A DNA stretch of 64,000 bases from Ilex aquifolium (lineage: Eukaryota > Streptophyta > Magnoliopsida > Aquifoliales > Aquifoliaceae): contig OX637394.1 in assembly GCA_951799425.1 (NCBI GenBank), forward strand, positions 32,834,001 to 32,898,000. The letters run 5' to 3'. The notes under the pieces are model-generated. The model was not told the origin of the DNA. It was given only the letters and a program-made list of their open reading frames with translations, and searched no databases. The position numbers and the translations under genes were made by a program. Below, piece by piece: positions 1-10,966 of the stretch (position 1 is its first letter; each line of letters begins with the position of its first letter).

Positions 1-607
1 AACTGTTCGGCGAGTGTCAGAGAAAATCGTACCGGTACGGTACCGTACCGGTACTCAGTACCGGTACTCCAAAGCTACTGGAGTCGGGCGTACCGGTACG
101 CGGTACTGGTACGGTTTGACAGATTTTTGCTCCGACTTCCAGGGCAGTTTTGACCCTTTTAGAGGTCGAATTGAAAAATTTTCATGAGATACACTTTTGT
201 AGCCCTAGATGTCTACTATCTACTGTACAAATTTCAGATCAATTGGATATAAGGATAAAAAGTTATGATCAAAATACTAGAAGGTGTCACAACTCCTTTT
301 TACCCAAATTCTCTTTAAGTGTGTTTTCACTCCGGAATACTTCCTAACTTCCAATACACCCCATATTACCTCTCCCAAATATTTTTTGACCTTCCGGATT
401 CAATGGAGAACTTATTTTGGCCTAAAAATATTTAGAAACTTCCATAATCCCTTTTCTCAAGTTTACACACCTTCGAAACTCAAACTTCCCAATCCATTTG
501 TCTCCCTAGTATTTATTCCTACTATTACTACATATATCCACATTTTTTACAACAATTATTTATTATATATCTATATACATATATAAAAGAAGATGCGGGG
601 TGTTACA
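1..607 (-). mobile_element. Family A LTR, partial (U3 end only)
   Basis: The LTR 5' terminus lies at 607 on the minus strand (TGTAACACCCCGC read inward). Only the first ~600 bp of U3 are in the window. It carries a cluster of TACCGGTA and GGTACC palindromes at about 31-112 and the minus-orientation form of the shared GTTGTAG...AGTTATG module at about 181-290. It matches the minus-strand LTR at 59020-61472 closely. It sits in AT-rich repeat. The right flank resembles an ordinary insertion edge, but the other end is outside the window, so a target duplication cannot be tested. Confidence 0.85.
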
Positions 608-962
608 TTAACATTCAATTCATCAAATTAAAATACAAAATATCTAATAAAGATTTAATTCATCAAATCAACACTAAATTAACATTCAATTTAACAAATT
701 AACATTTCATTTCAAATAATAAACATTCAATTCATTAAATTAACATTTAAATTAACTGTTTAACATTCAATTCATCAAATTAACACCAAATTAACTTTCA
801 ATTCTTCAAATCAACATCAAACTAACATTCAATTCATCAAATTAATACAAAATTAATATTCAATTCATTAAATTCGCATTCAATTCTACCTAATAAACAT
901 TTAATTCATCAAATTAACCTAACATTGAATTCCATCTAATAAAATTTTAATTTATCAAATAA
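608..962. repeat. AT-rich fold-back repeat arm
   Basis: About 355 bp of degenerate repeats built on CATTCAATTCATCAAATTAA, with no coding potential. The same family resumes at 3670 after the solo LTR, which shows that the LTR was inserted into it. Confidence 0.85.
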
Positions 963-1450
963 TGTAACACCCCGCATTTTTTTTTATAGATGTATATAGA
1001 TATATATAGTAAATAATTATAGTAAAAATGCGGATATGTGTAGTAATAGTAGGAATAAATACTAGGGAGACAAATGGATTGTGAAGTTTGAGTTTCGAAG
1101 ACGTTTAAACTTGGAAAGGGTGATTAGACAAAATTCCAAATACTTTGAGGCCAAAATAAGGTCTCCATTGAATCCGGGAGGTCGAAAAACATTGGGAGAT
1201 GTGATATGACTTGTATAAGAGGTTAGAAAGGATTCCGGAGTTAAAATACGCTTTAGAGTGAAGTTGGGTAAAAAGTATCTTGGACACCTTCTAGTATTTT
1301 GGCCATATATTTTTATTATTATGTCCAATTGATCTGAAATTTTGACAGTAGATAGTAGACATCTAGGGCTACAAAAGTGTCTCTAATGAAAAATTTTCAA
1401 TTCGACTTCTAAATGGGTCAAAAATGCGCTAGAAGTTTCAGCAGGCAAGT

Positions 1451-1694
1451 ACCTTCCGGAAGGTCGATAAAAAACCTTCCGGAAGGTTAGTGTAAACAGT
1501 AACGTAAACAGTAAATTTTTTTCCAAAAGGAAAAAACTTCTGGAAGGTCTATAAAACCTTCCGGAAGGTCGATGAAAAAAAACCTTCCAGTGAGCAAAAC
1601 CTTCCGGAAGAACGACAAAAACCTTCCGGAAGGTTAGTGTAAAAATCTAAAAATTTCTGTTTCGCGAATGCCGGCTCTTCCTCCACTATAAATA
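1451..1694 (+). promoter_or_regulatory. A-LTR promoter: CCTTCCGGAAGG cluster and TATA box
   Basis: Seven copies or near copies of the palindrome CCTTCCGGAAGG lie between 1451 and 1634. TATAAATA follows at 1687-1694, and a telobox-like AAACCCTAG lies about 40 bp further on. Other family A LTRs have a different palindrome at the same position. Promoter function is inferred from position and the TATA box. Confidence 0.6.
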
Positions 1695-3186
1695 CATAAT
1701 GTCTTCTCTTTTGCCCTCATTTTCACCACTCCAAACCCTAGAAACATTAGAGAGGAAGGAAAGAAGAGAAAAACACAAGATTTAGAGAGATTTACACCCT
1801 TTTAGAAATCAAAACCCTAGTTCTTCAAGCACACCAATCTTCACCATCTTCACCATCTTCACCATTTTATTCCATTCCTCACACCACTCTCACCCAAATC
1901 TCTTGAAACCCTAGGAGGACGAAATTAAGAGAAAAAAAAGAAGGAAGGAGAATAGGAAGATTTTGAAGCTTGGGTCTTAGATTGAAGCTACAACTAAGAG
2001 GTAGGGGTATTTCTCTCATTTCTCATACATTGAGGCTAGGGTTGTATATTTATGTATGTCTCTCACTTGTCTTCTCATATATATGATATGTAGTACATGA
2101 TTCTTGATATTTTTGCAATAAAGGACATGTTTCAAACATTTTGGTGGTTGGGTAACCATGGAACCATTCTTTTTCACAATCCAACCCGAGTTTTGAAGAA
2201 AATGGATTTTTCCTCTTAAATTCCTTTTGTCTTGGTTACCAAGCTTTAGTGTTTTATCTTGTACAACAAAATGATGTTGCTAATGATCTCTTGTTCATTT
2301 TCTTAAAATGATGCTATGGTACATGGCTTGGGAAATTGGGGAATTTGATAATTTCTTGGGATTGTTTGTGAATGGAGATATTCTTGGTTTCCTCTTTTGT
2401 ATGGTTGCTTGTGATGGACTTGAATTACTTACGAGATATGCCGTAGAGTGTAAATGTCAGTCGAACCCAGTGGGGGGAGATGGTTTCTTGCATTCGTAGT
2501 GGGTTGGTGTTTGGCAACACAACCGCTATCGTACGCCTGGAGTTCGAACTAGGGATGGTATACCTTTCCTGGGGAGGGATTCGGCAATGCCATGGGTATG
2601 GTATACGCCCCTTTCCAAATGTGCTTGTGATTATTATGGGTGGACTAGGTATAATCGTTGGGAAGATTCAGGAGAAACGATCAACATACATGGCCTTGAG
2701 GATGAACTAGAATACCTGGGATTGTTATAGTATCTCTTGGGGGTTATTGTTCATTCTACCAGAAACGGTTTTGACAAGAGTTTTGGGGTAGTATGGGATG
2801 CCACAAGAACTTGTTGGAAATAGTTTATGGTGGAAATGAATTATAAAATATATATGAGTATTGTTCATTGCACCAGATACGGTTTCTACAAGAATTTTGG
2901 AGTAGTATGGGATGTCACGAGAACTTGTGGAAATGGTGTATGGTGGGATGGATTATGTTTTGGAAATTGATTATTAATTGTATATTGGTTCCACTCACTC
3001 ATGAATTATTCTTGATGCGTAAACTTGAGATCTAGATAAATTGTCCCTGTTTTCCTTCAAAAACTCTATATTATATTTGTGAAACGAGACCGACCCGTTT
3101 TATATGTTTTCTAAACCTTGTTTGGGTTTGGGAGAAATTTTCTACAGAGATTCGTGCTCACCCCCTACCGCTAACATTTTTCAGAT

Positions 3187-3276
3187 TATGCTATAGAGGA
3201 GGAGCTTGGCGCTAATGAGCCGGGCCTTGGGGACGCCTCATTGGAGGGGTACCTCGATCCCGAGTGGGACATCTAG
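3187..3276 (+). other. Conserved 29-codon acidic exon in A LTR (copy 1)
   Basis: After acceptor-like TTTTTCAG ending at 3184 come two bases and then 29 sense codons and TAG. Residues shared with the three other diverged family A copies are L7, G8, E11, P12, G21, D24, P25 and D28, with synonymous third-base changes. No start codon is present, so it would be a downstream exon. The upstream coding exon is not identified. Confidence 0.45.
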
Positions 3277-3669
3277 AGATGTAGCTTATTTTTGTTCTAG
3301 ACTAGGAGATTTATTTCTGAACAATGTAAAGACTAGATTCTTTTGAAATTCCGCTGCGGTATATTCATGTAATTCTTTTGGGAATGTAATTGCCATACTT
3401 GGCCTATTCTTTTGGGGATAACATTATGGATAGTATAGATGGTAAATGGAATTTTATTGTTATTGGATGGTTAAATGGACCCTGTGTGGTCAAGTTAATA
3501 TAATTGCACAGGTTGTGTTTTTGGGTAGAGCTTCCTGTACAAAGGAGACTCTGCCCAAATTTTGTTAAATTTAAGAATTTTTCTTATTGATGGAATTATA
3601 TTAGTTGCTCTCATGCTATAAATGGTTTTAGAATGTAATGCCGTCCAGGGTGGTATTTGGGGCGTTACA

Positions 3670-5959
3670 AATAAATACTAAATTAACATTCAATTTATAC
3701 AATATATAGTCAAATTCATCAAATTTACACTCAATTCATCAAATTAACATCCAAAATCATCTGATAAAATTCAATTTATCTAACCAACACCAATGTAATA
3801 TAGAAATTTATCGAATAAACATTTAATTCATCAAATCAACATCAAATTAACATTCAATTCAATAAATTAACATTTCGTTTCGTATAATAAACATTCAATT
3901 CATTAAATTAACACCAAATTAACATTCAATTCATCAATTAATACCAAATTAACATTCAATTCATCAAACTAGCACCAAATTAATATAAATTGTATGAATT
4001 GAATATATATTTGTTATTGATTTCATCAATTGAACATAAATTTGGTGTTAATTTGACGAATGAATATGTATTGGATGAATTTAATGATTATAATTGAATT
4101 TAAATGTTAATTTTATTAATTGAATGTTTATTAGATGAAATGTAATGTTAATTTAGAGTTGAGTTAATGAATTAAATGTTTATTTGATTAATTTTCATAT
4201 TACTTTGTCTTGGTGTTGATTTGATAAATTTTTTTTTTTTTGGATTATTTTGGATGTTAATTTTGTTAAATTGAGTGGTAATTGGATGAATTGAATGTCG
4301 ATTTAGTATTAATTTGATGAATTGAATATTAATTGGATGAATTAAATGTTAACTTGATATTAATTTGATGAATTAAATATTAATTTCATGAAATTGAATG
4401 TTAATTTAATTGTGTTGGGTTAGATTGAGAACAAAATAAAAATAGTGTTATAGTTTAGGGGTGTAAATATAATTTAAACTAAGACCGGTCCTAGGAATGG
4501 TAGACCGAACATGGGTATAATTACACTTACCTCTCCTATCATATTACACTTTTATCCCTTTGATATTACACTTTTAACCTTTTGATATTATAATTCATAA
4601 AATTAACATCCAAACTCATCCAATAAATACTCAATTTATTAAATCAACAAGTAACATGCAATTAATACTCAATTCATCAAATTTACACCAAATTAACATT
4701 CAATTCTTCAAATCAACATTTAATTTTACCTAATAAAAATTTAATTCATCAACGTAACATTTAATCTCATCCAATTTATATTCAAATTCATTCAAGTAAC
4801 ATTCAATTCATAAAATTAACATCGAAAATCCTCGATTTAACAAATTAACACCAAAGTAACGTGCAATTTCATCCAATAAACGTTTAATTTTTCAAATAAA
4901 TAACAAATTAACATTCAATTCTTCAAATCAACATTCAATTTCATCTAATAAACATTTAATTCATCAACTTAACATTCAATCACATCCAATTAATATTCAA
5001 TTCATCAAATTAACATAAAATTAACATTAAATTCATTTAATTTATATTCAAGTGCATTAAATTAATACTCAATTTATCAAATTACCATCGAAAATTTTAT
5101 TAATTGAATGTTTATTAGATGAAATGTAATGTTAATTTAGAGTTGAGTTAATGAATTAAATGTTTATTTGATTAATTTTCATATTACTTTGGTTTGATGT
5201 TGATTTGATAAATTAATTTTTTTTTTGGATTATTTTGGATGTTAATTTTGATAAATTGAGTGGTAATTGGATGAATTGAATGTCGATTTAGTATTAATTT
5301 GATGAATTGAATATTAATTAGATGAATTAAATGTTAATTTGATATTAATTTGATGAATTAAATATTAATTTCATGAAATTGAATCTTAATTTAATTTTGT
5401 TGGGTTAGATTGAGAACAAAATAAAAATTGTGTTATAGTTTAGGGATGTAAGTGTAATTTAAACTAAGACAGGTCCTAGGAATGGTGGACCGATCGTGTG
5501 TATAATTATACTTACTTCTCCTATCATATTACACTTTTATCCATTTGATATTACACTTTTAACCTTTTGATATTATAATTCATCAAATTAACATTCAAAC
5601 TCATCCAATAAATACTCAATTTATTAAATCAACAAGTAACATGCAATTAATACTCAATTCATCAAATTTACACTAAAGTAACATTCAATTCTTCAAATTA
5701 ACATTTAATTTTTCCTAATAAACATTTAATTCATCAACGTAACATTCAATCTCATCCAATTTATATTCAAATTCATTCAAGTAACATTCAATTCATAAAA
5801 TTAACATCGAAAATCCTCGCAAATTAACACCAAAGTAACGTGCAATTTCATCTAATAACATTTAATATTCAATTCATCAAATTTATACAAACTAAACATT
5901 CAATTTCATCAAATAAAAATTCAAATCATCATATTAACAGCAAATTAAAAAAATAAGTT
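3670..5959. repeat. Tandem fold-back AT-rich repeat block
   Basis: Two tandem copies of a ~980-bp unit (about 4110-5090 and 5095-5959) follow a partial arm at 3670-4000. Each unit has a left arm (GATGAATTGAATGTTAATTT-like), a unique centre containing AAGACCGGTCCTAGGAATGG or a close variant (about 4430-4580 and 5413-5570) and a right arm that is the reverse complement in type (CATTCAATTCATCAAATTAA-like). The arms can fold back on each other. There is no ORF or transposase. Related halves occur at 55595-56139 and 61885-62396. Confidence 0.85.
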
Positions 5960-6350
5960 CGTAACACTCCGTATTTTCTTTTATATATGTATATAAATAT
6001 ATAGTAAATAATTGTTGTAAAAATGAGGATATGCGTTGTGATGTGTGTTTGAATTTGGCAGATTGGAAAAGTAGAAATAAAAAAGTTAGGCGGTGTAATA
6101 GGGTATGTATTAGAAGCTAGAAAGATTTTCGGAATGAAAGCACATTTAAGAGAAAACTTGGGTAGAAAGGATTTTGGACACTTCCTAGTATTTTGATCAT
6201 AACCTTTTATTATAATGTCCGTTGGCTCTGAAATTTTGACAGTAGATAGCATACTTCCAGGGCTACAAAAGAGTATTTCACGAAAATGTTCCAAATCAAT
6301 CTCTAAATAGGCCAAAACTTCACTGGAAGTTTCAGCAGAAACTGGGATGA

Positions 6351-6588
6351 TGTTCGAACGTGAATCGACGTTCGAACGTGAGGGAGTCCCAGTACTTTGG
6401 TGTCTGCAGAGCTCTGATGGAAATGCAAAAGTACTGGGAGCAACCAACGTTCGAACGCCAAAGTGACGTTCGAACGTAAATCAAAGTTTTTCACTATTGG
6501 CGTTCGAACGCCAATAACGTTCGAACGTGAGTTACGAATTCCGAACTTTAGAATCGCGAACAGGAGGCCATTTCTTTCACTATAAATA
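6351..6588 (+). promoter_or_regulatory. A-LTR promoter: ACGTTCGAACGT cluster and TATA box
   Basis: Six TTCGAA-centred palindromes lie between 6351 and 6528. An 11-bp inverted repeat CCCAGTACTTT (6388-6398) / AAAGTACTGGG (6428-6438) is nested among them. TATAAATA lies at 6581-6588. The combination AGTACTG...AGC...CCAACGTTCGAACG also occurs upstream of the internal promoter of element D (about 24440-24490), although A and D are different lineages. Confidence 0.6.
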
Positions 6589-7762
6589 CATAATGATGCC
6601 TCTCTATGCCTCATTTCAACATTTCTAACCCTAGATAATCTTAGAGAGGAAGAAAGAAGGGGAAAACACAAGATCAAGAAAGGATTTACACATTGAAGAG
6701 GATCAAAACTTCAAGTTCCTCAAAGAACACTAAGGAAGAAGAAGGTAGGGGATTTCTTCTCTTTCTCTTACGTTGAGGTTAGGGCTTATGTATATATGTA
6801 TGTTTTGCTTTAAATGTTATATATATATGATAGGAAATCATCCTTACTTAGTCTTTTGGGCAAAGATTACATGTTTTTAATAAAGTTAGGGTGGAATACC
6901 CATGAAATCTCTTTTTGTATTTCAAAACCCTAGTTTTTGGAGAGTGATGAATTTTCTTCTTAAATTCTTCCTTTATTATTGATTTTGAAACCATAGTGCT
7001 TGTGTTGAGTAATAAAATGATGTTGTGGGGATCTCTTGTATTTTTGTAACTGTTTATGGAAATTTTCATGTGATAAATTTGGGGGTTTTTAAGATATACT
7101 TGTAAATTGTGAAATTGGGTTGGTATTGTATCTCTTACGAGTGTGGGATGACCATGGGTGGCCTTTGACGAGATATCGTAGAGTGGGTAGACGTGTTGCT
7201 TGCTCCGTGTGGGTTGACATTTTTCCTACCACTCGTAGTGGGGTTAGTGCTTTGGTAAGACTAAACCGCTATTGCTCACGGGTGCCGTGTCAGAGGGTTA
7301 GTATACTAATACCTGGGTTGGATACGTCACTGCCATTGGTATGGCATACGCCCTTCCTAAAGGATGGATATATTTGATAAGATTTGTGTGGGTGTGTGTG
7401 GGCTAGATATTACTCAATGTGTTGATTCATGGGGTTTGCCTCACATCATGTTCGAGATACATATACATGTGGTTGTGGAATATTCAAGTTATGAATTATT
7501 GTATTATTGTGGGAAAATGGTTTAGATTTTGGGAAATGGATATGTATTGGATCTTGGTTTCTTTTACTGTTCATTTAAATTACTGTTGCTACTTAAACTT
7601 GAGATCCATTCTAAAATGTCTCTGTTTTACTTCAAAGATTATATACGCTATTTGTGAAATGAGACCGGCCAATTTATATGCTTTTATAAACCTTGTTCGA
7701 GTTTGGGAGGAATGTTGCTACAGAGCTTAGTGCTCACCCCCTACAGTTAAACCTTTTCAGAT

Positions 7763-7852
7763 TTGGTGCTAAAGGAGAATCTCGGAGTTGACGAACCGGG
7801 GTATTGGGAGGCCCCACCCGAGGGGAATCTAGATCCCGAGGTGGACATGTAG
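7763..7852 (+). other. Conserved 29-codon acidic exon in A LTR (copy 2)
   Basis: Same length, phase and stop (TAG) as the copies at 3187, 49010, 55071 and 59284 (-). It follows acceptor-like CTTTTCAG ending at 7760 plus two bases. It keeps L7, G8, E11, P12, G21, D24, P25 and D28, while most other positions differ. Confidence 0.45.
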
Positions 7853-8299
7853 AACTATAAGTCTCTTTTGTACTAGACTAGAGAAATTACTTTGAGATCA
7901 TGTACAATCTAGTATTTTGTTATTCCGCTGCGTTATAATAGTTTAAGTCTTTGGAAATGTAAATGCCATTGTTGGGCATATTCTTTTGATTTTGTGGCCA
8001 TGGCTTGACTTATTCTTTTGGAACGTTATTGTGGGTATTACATACGGTGAATGGAAATCTTTTGGGATAATGTTGTAAATATTTTATGGATAAATGGACC
8101 CGGTATGGTCGATGTGGTATAATTGCACAGGTTGTGTTTTGGGTAGAGCTCCCCGAACAAAGGAGACTCTGCCCGAATTTTGTTAAATTAAGGAATGATT
8201 GTTATGAAGTCTTATTTATGGATGATTTTATTAGTGCTCTCATGGGGTAAATGGTTGTTAGTATGTAATGCCGTCCAAGGGGGTATTTGGGGCGTTACA

Positions 8300-8433
8300 A
8301 AGATCAACACAAATAATTTAGCATTTAGATTTAAAAAAATCTCCCACTAGTAAAAAAGCCAGGAGGTTGTTGGGCGAGATGACTTAATATCTTCAGCTTC
8401 AACTTTATGTTCCTTCATCACCCTAATAGCTAG
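8300..8433. other. Short spacer, no recognisable feature
   Basis: 134 bp between the solo LTR and the minisatellite. I recognise nothing in it. Confidence 0.5.
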
Positions 8434-9475
8434 GGGTTCCAACTCTTGGGGTGAGGGGTTCCAACATTTTTGGGTAAGGGTTCCAACTTTTTTGGGTGGG
8501 GGTTTCAACTTTTTTGGTTAGGGGTTCCAACTCTTGGGAGGAGGGGTTCCAACTCTTGGGGGAGGGGTTCCAACTTTTTGGGGTAGATGTTCCAACTTTT
8601 TTGGGTAAGGGTTCCAACTTTTTTTTTGGGGGGGGGGGTTCTAACTTTTTTGGGTTTGGGTTCCAACTCTTGGGGGAGGGGTTCCAACAATTTTAGTAGG
8701 GGTTCCAACTGTTGGGGGGTAAGGGTTCCTACTCTTGAGGGGAGGGGTTCCAACTTTTTTGGGTAGGGGTTTCAACTTTTTTGGGTAAGGGTTCCAACTT
8801 TTATGGTTAATAGTTTCAACTCTTTTGGGTAAGGGTTTCAACTTTTATGGGTAATAGTTCCAACTCTTTTGGGTAAGGGTTCCAAATCTTGGGGGGAAGG
8901 GTTCCAACATTTTTGGGTAAGGGTTCCAATTTTTATGGGTGGGGGTTTCAACTTTTTTGGGTAGGGGTTCCAACTCTTGGGAGGAGGGGTTCCAACTCTT
9001 GGGGGAGGGGTTCCAACTTTTTTGGGTAGATGTTCCAACTTTTTTGGGTAAGGGTTCCAACTTTTATGGGTAATAGTTCCAACTTTTTGGGATAAGGGTT
9101 CCAACTTTGGAGGGGAGGTTCCAACTTTTTTGGATAGGGGTTCCAACTCTTCGGGGGAGGGGATCCAACTCTTGGGGGAGGGGTTCCAACTTTTTTGGGT
9201 AGAGGTTCCAACTTTTTTGGGTAAGGGTTCCAACTGTGGGGGGGGGGGGATTCCAACTTTTTTGGGTAGATGTTTCAACTCTTGGGGGAGGGGTTCCAAC
9301 ATTTTTAGTAGGAGTTCCAACTCTTGGGGGGAGGCGTTCCAACTCTTGGGGGAGGGGTTCCAACATTTTTAGTAGGGGTTCCAACTGTTGGGGGGGGGGG
9401 TAAGGGTTCCAACTCTTGGGGGGAGGGGTTCCAACTTTTTTGGGTAAGGGTTCCAACTTTTTTTGGGTGAGGTTA
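8434..9475. repeat. GGTTCCAACTTTTTT minisatellite array
   Basis: About 1.04 kb of tandem ~20-26-bp units with two alternating forms, GGGTTCCAACTTTTTTGGGTA and GGGTTCCAACTCTTGGGGGA. Unit lengths vary through G and T runs. The array has long open frames on the minus strand in all three phases, which is a composition effect. The same satellite occurs at 56140-56423 and 61696-61884. Confidence 0.93.
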
Positions 9476-10966
9476 TTATCGGTTTAGCAGGTGACCGGTA
9501 TCCCTTTTAAAAAAGGTTCCAGGTAACCGGTATTTACTTTAAAAAGTGATCAATGGCTACAAAAATAGAAAAATTCCATCAAAGGTCCAAAATGAATCTC
9601 GGTACGGTATCGAAAAGGGAAATTCGGTATTGTAGCCTGACCCCCCTCCCTATACTCTGTAGTAGCGGGAGCTTATGACACTGAATTTAGTTTTTAGTCA
9701 AAAAGACGGGATGTGGGCGAGGTGCGAATTATTTGTTGACACATGGACCCCCTTTGCCAAATCAGTGACCTCTCGAGCTACCTGAGGACGAGCACAACAC
9801 TCGTATTTACTCCAGATCGAGAAATTTTTTTAGCCAGTTGGCTACTTGCACCCTCGGATGCGTCATGACTTGGGACTGCCTGAACATAAACCAGCCTTGG
9901 AGAACTTGCTCTATGCCCATTAATTGACATGACGTGTGGTAGGGAACAAACATCCCTTATCACATTATTATCGGGCTGAAAACATCTTTAACAAGGTTTT
10001 ATATTTTAACTATTTAAAAATATATTTTTTATATTTTAATTACTCAATTTTTCGATAAATTTTTCAATAAATTTTTTATATTTCAACTATTTTTTTTAAA
10101 TATTATTTCTGATATCTTATACATTTGTTGAGACTATTAAAAGGAGAGAGAAAGACAAAAAGTAGACAAGAGAGATAAAAAATGATAAGAGTAGAAATAA
10201 TATATTTTCAATTATTTATATACAATGTTATAGTGATGTTCTATATTTAGAGCATTACTGTGGCAAAAATATATTTTATTTATTTTAAATATTTTTTGTT
10301 AAAACATGCTTTTTGTCTTTAAATAATTAAATTTTAATTATTTTAAAATTTTAATTATTATCTCGGATATACTCTAAAGATGGATTCCATAGATGACAGA
10401 CAGAAGACATGTTCGTTGATGACGTGAAAATATTGAGTAGAGTCTTGGAGACATCAAAATAAATGCTCGACAACTTGGTCATAAATGCAAAGTATGCTCC
10501 ACTTGGTGGTCGGCGAGGCTCAATTGATGCCCAATAGACCCTATTAAATGTCAGGGGTCCTAAAGTCCAATAGTACTGAATGCGCGCACTAGGAGAGGAA
10601 AAGTCGTTGATGTGACAATCTCATAAGGGAATTTTGATTGTAAGACTTGGAGACATTGTGTGACCCACAAGCCACAAGTCTCCTTACTATAATTGCCCCA
10701 AGTATAAATAGTTTAAGAATTTAGGTCACAGGTAAACACACTTTGAACTAAATTTACAGTGCTCACTTCTCTTTGGGTTGAACCCGAATGATTTAGCCAT
10801 TTGAGAGAATACGCCGGACACGTATTCGACTCTTTTTTAACCATGTTCTTTATTCGTAAGAATCTCAACCTAAAAAATTAAAAATTTAGGGTAAAATAAC
10901 AATTGATTCCAAACATTAGTGAGGTTCTAATGGGTATTTCGGGCAAGTACTCAGGTGGGTGTCTTC
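9476..10966. other. Gene-free stretch
   Basis: No ORF of interest and no recognisable element ends. About 9980-10380 is very AT-rich. A TATA-like GTATAAATAG at about 10703 is followed by leader-like sequence, which could be a decayed LTR promoter. The 3' limit is set by the start of element E at 10967. Confidence 0.5.

Larger units (their letters stand above)
963..3669 (+). mobile_element. Family A solo LTR, 2.7 kb
   Basis: It begins TGTAACACCCCGCATT, ends GGGGCGTTACA, and is flanked by the perfect 5-bp direct repeat AATAA (958-962 and 3670-3674). There is no primer-binding site or internal region, so this is a solo LTR left by LTR-LTR recombination. Parts in order: U3 with a minus-oriented ATGAAAGTTGTAG-type module (about 1296-1390), a CCTTCCGGAAGG palindrome cluster (1451-1634), TATAAATA (1687-1694), AACCCTAG-rich leader, splice-donor-like GTAGGGG (2001), two ~120-bp tandem units (about 2745-2960), acceptor TTTTTCAG (to 3184), the conserved 29-codon frame (3187-3276) and a U5 stem-loop (about 3524-3557). 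Confidence 0.93.
5960..8299 (+). mobile_element. Family A solo LTR, 2.34 kb
   Basis: It starts CGTAACACTCCGTATT (the first T of TGTAAC is mutated to C) and ends GGGGCGTTACA. The flanks are AAGTT (5955-5959) and AAGAT (8300-8304), a 5-bp duplication with one difference. It contains an ACGTTCGAACGT palindrome cluster (6351-6528), TATAAATA (6581-6588), a donor-like GTAGGGG (6745), the short hairpin TGCCAT/ATGGCA near 7329, acceptor TTTTCAG (to 7760), the 29-codon frame (7763-7852) and the U5 stem-loop (about 8144-8177). Confidence 0.9.

Noticed and set aside
1732-1742. CCCTAAA/AAACCCTA motifs as interstitial telomere repeats
   Set aside because: Only single motifs per LTR, not tandem; better read as telobox-like promoter elements.
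963-3669. The 2.7-kb unit as an independent small element and not a solo LTR
   Set aside because: The same sequence forms both LTRs of A1 and A2, with a primer site directly after the 5' copy, so it is an LTR.
8423-9456. Several overlapping 60-160-residue Pro/Lys-rich open frames in the minisatellite
   Set aside because: All three minus-strand phases are open because the repeat unit lacks stop triplets; no start context or conserved product.
9960-10400. AT-rich region with A/G-rich edges as a possible MITE
   Set aside because: I could not find terminal inverted repeats or a target duplication.
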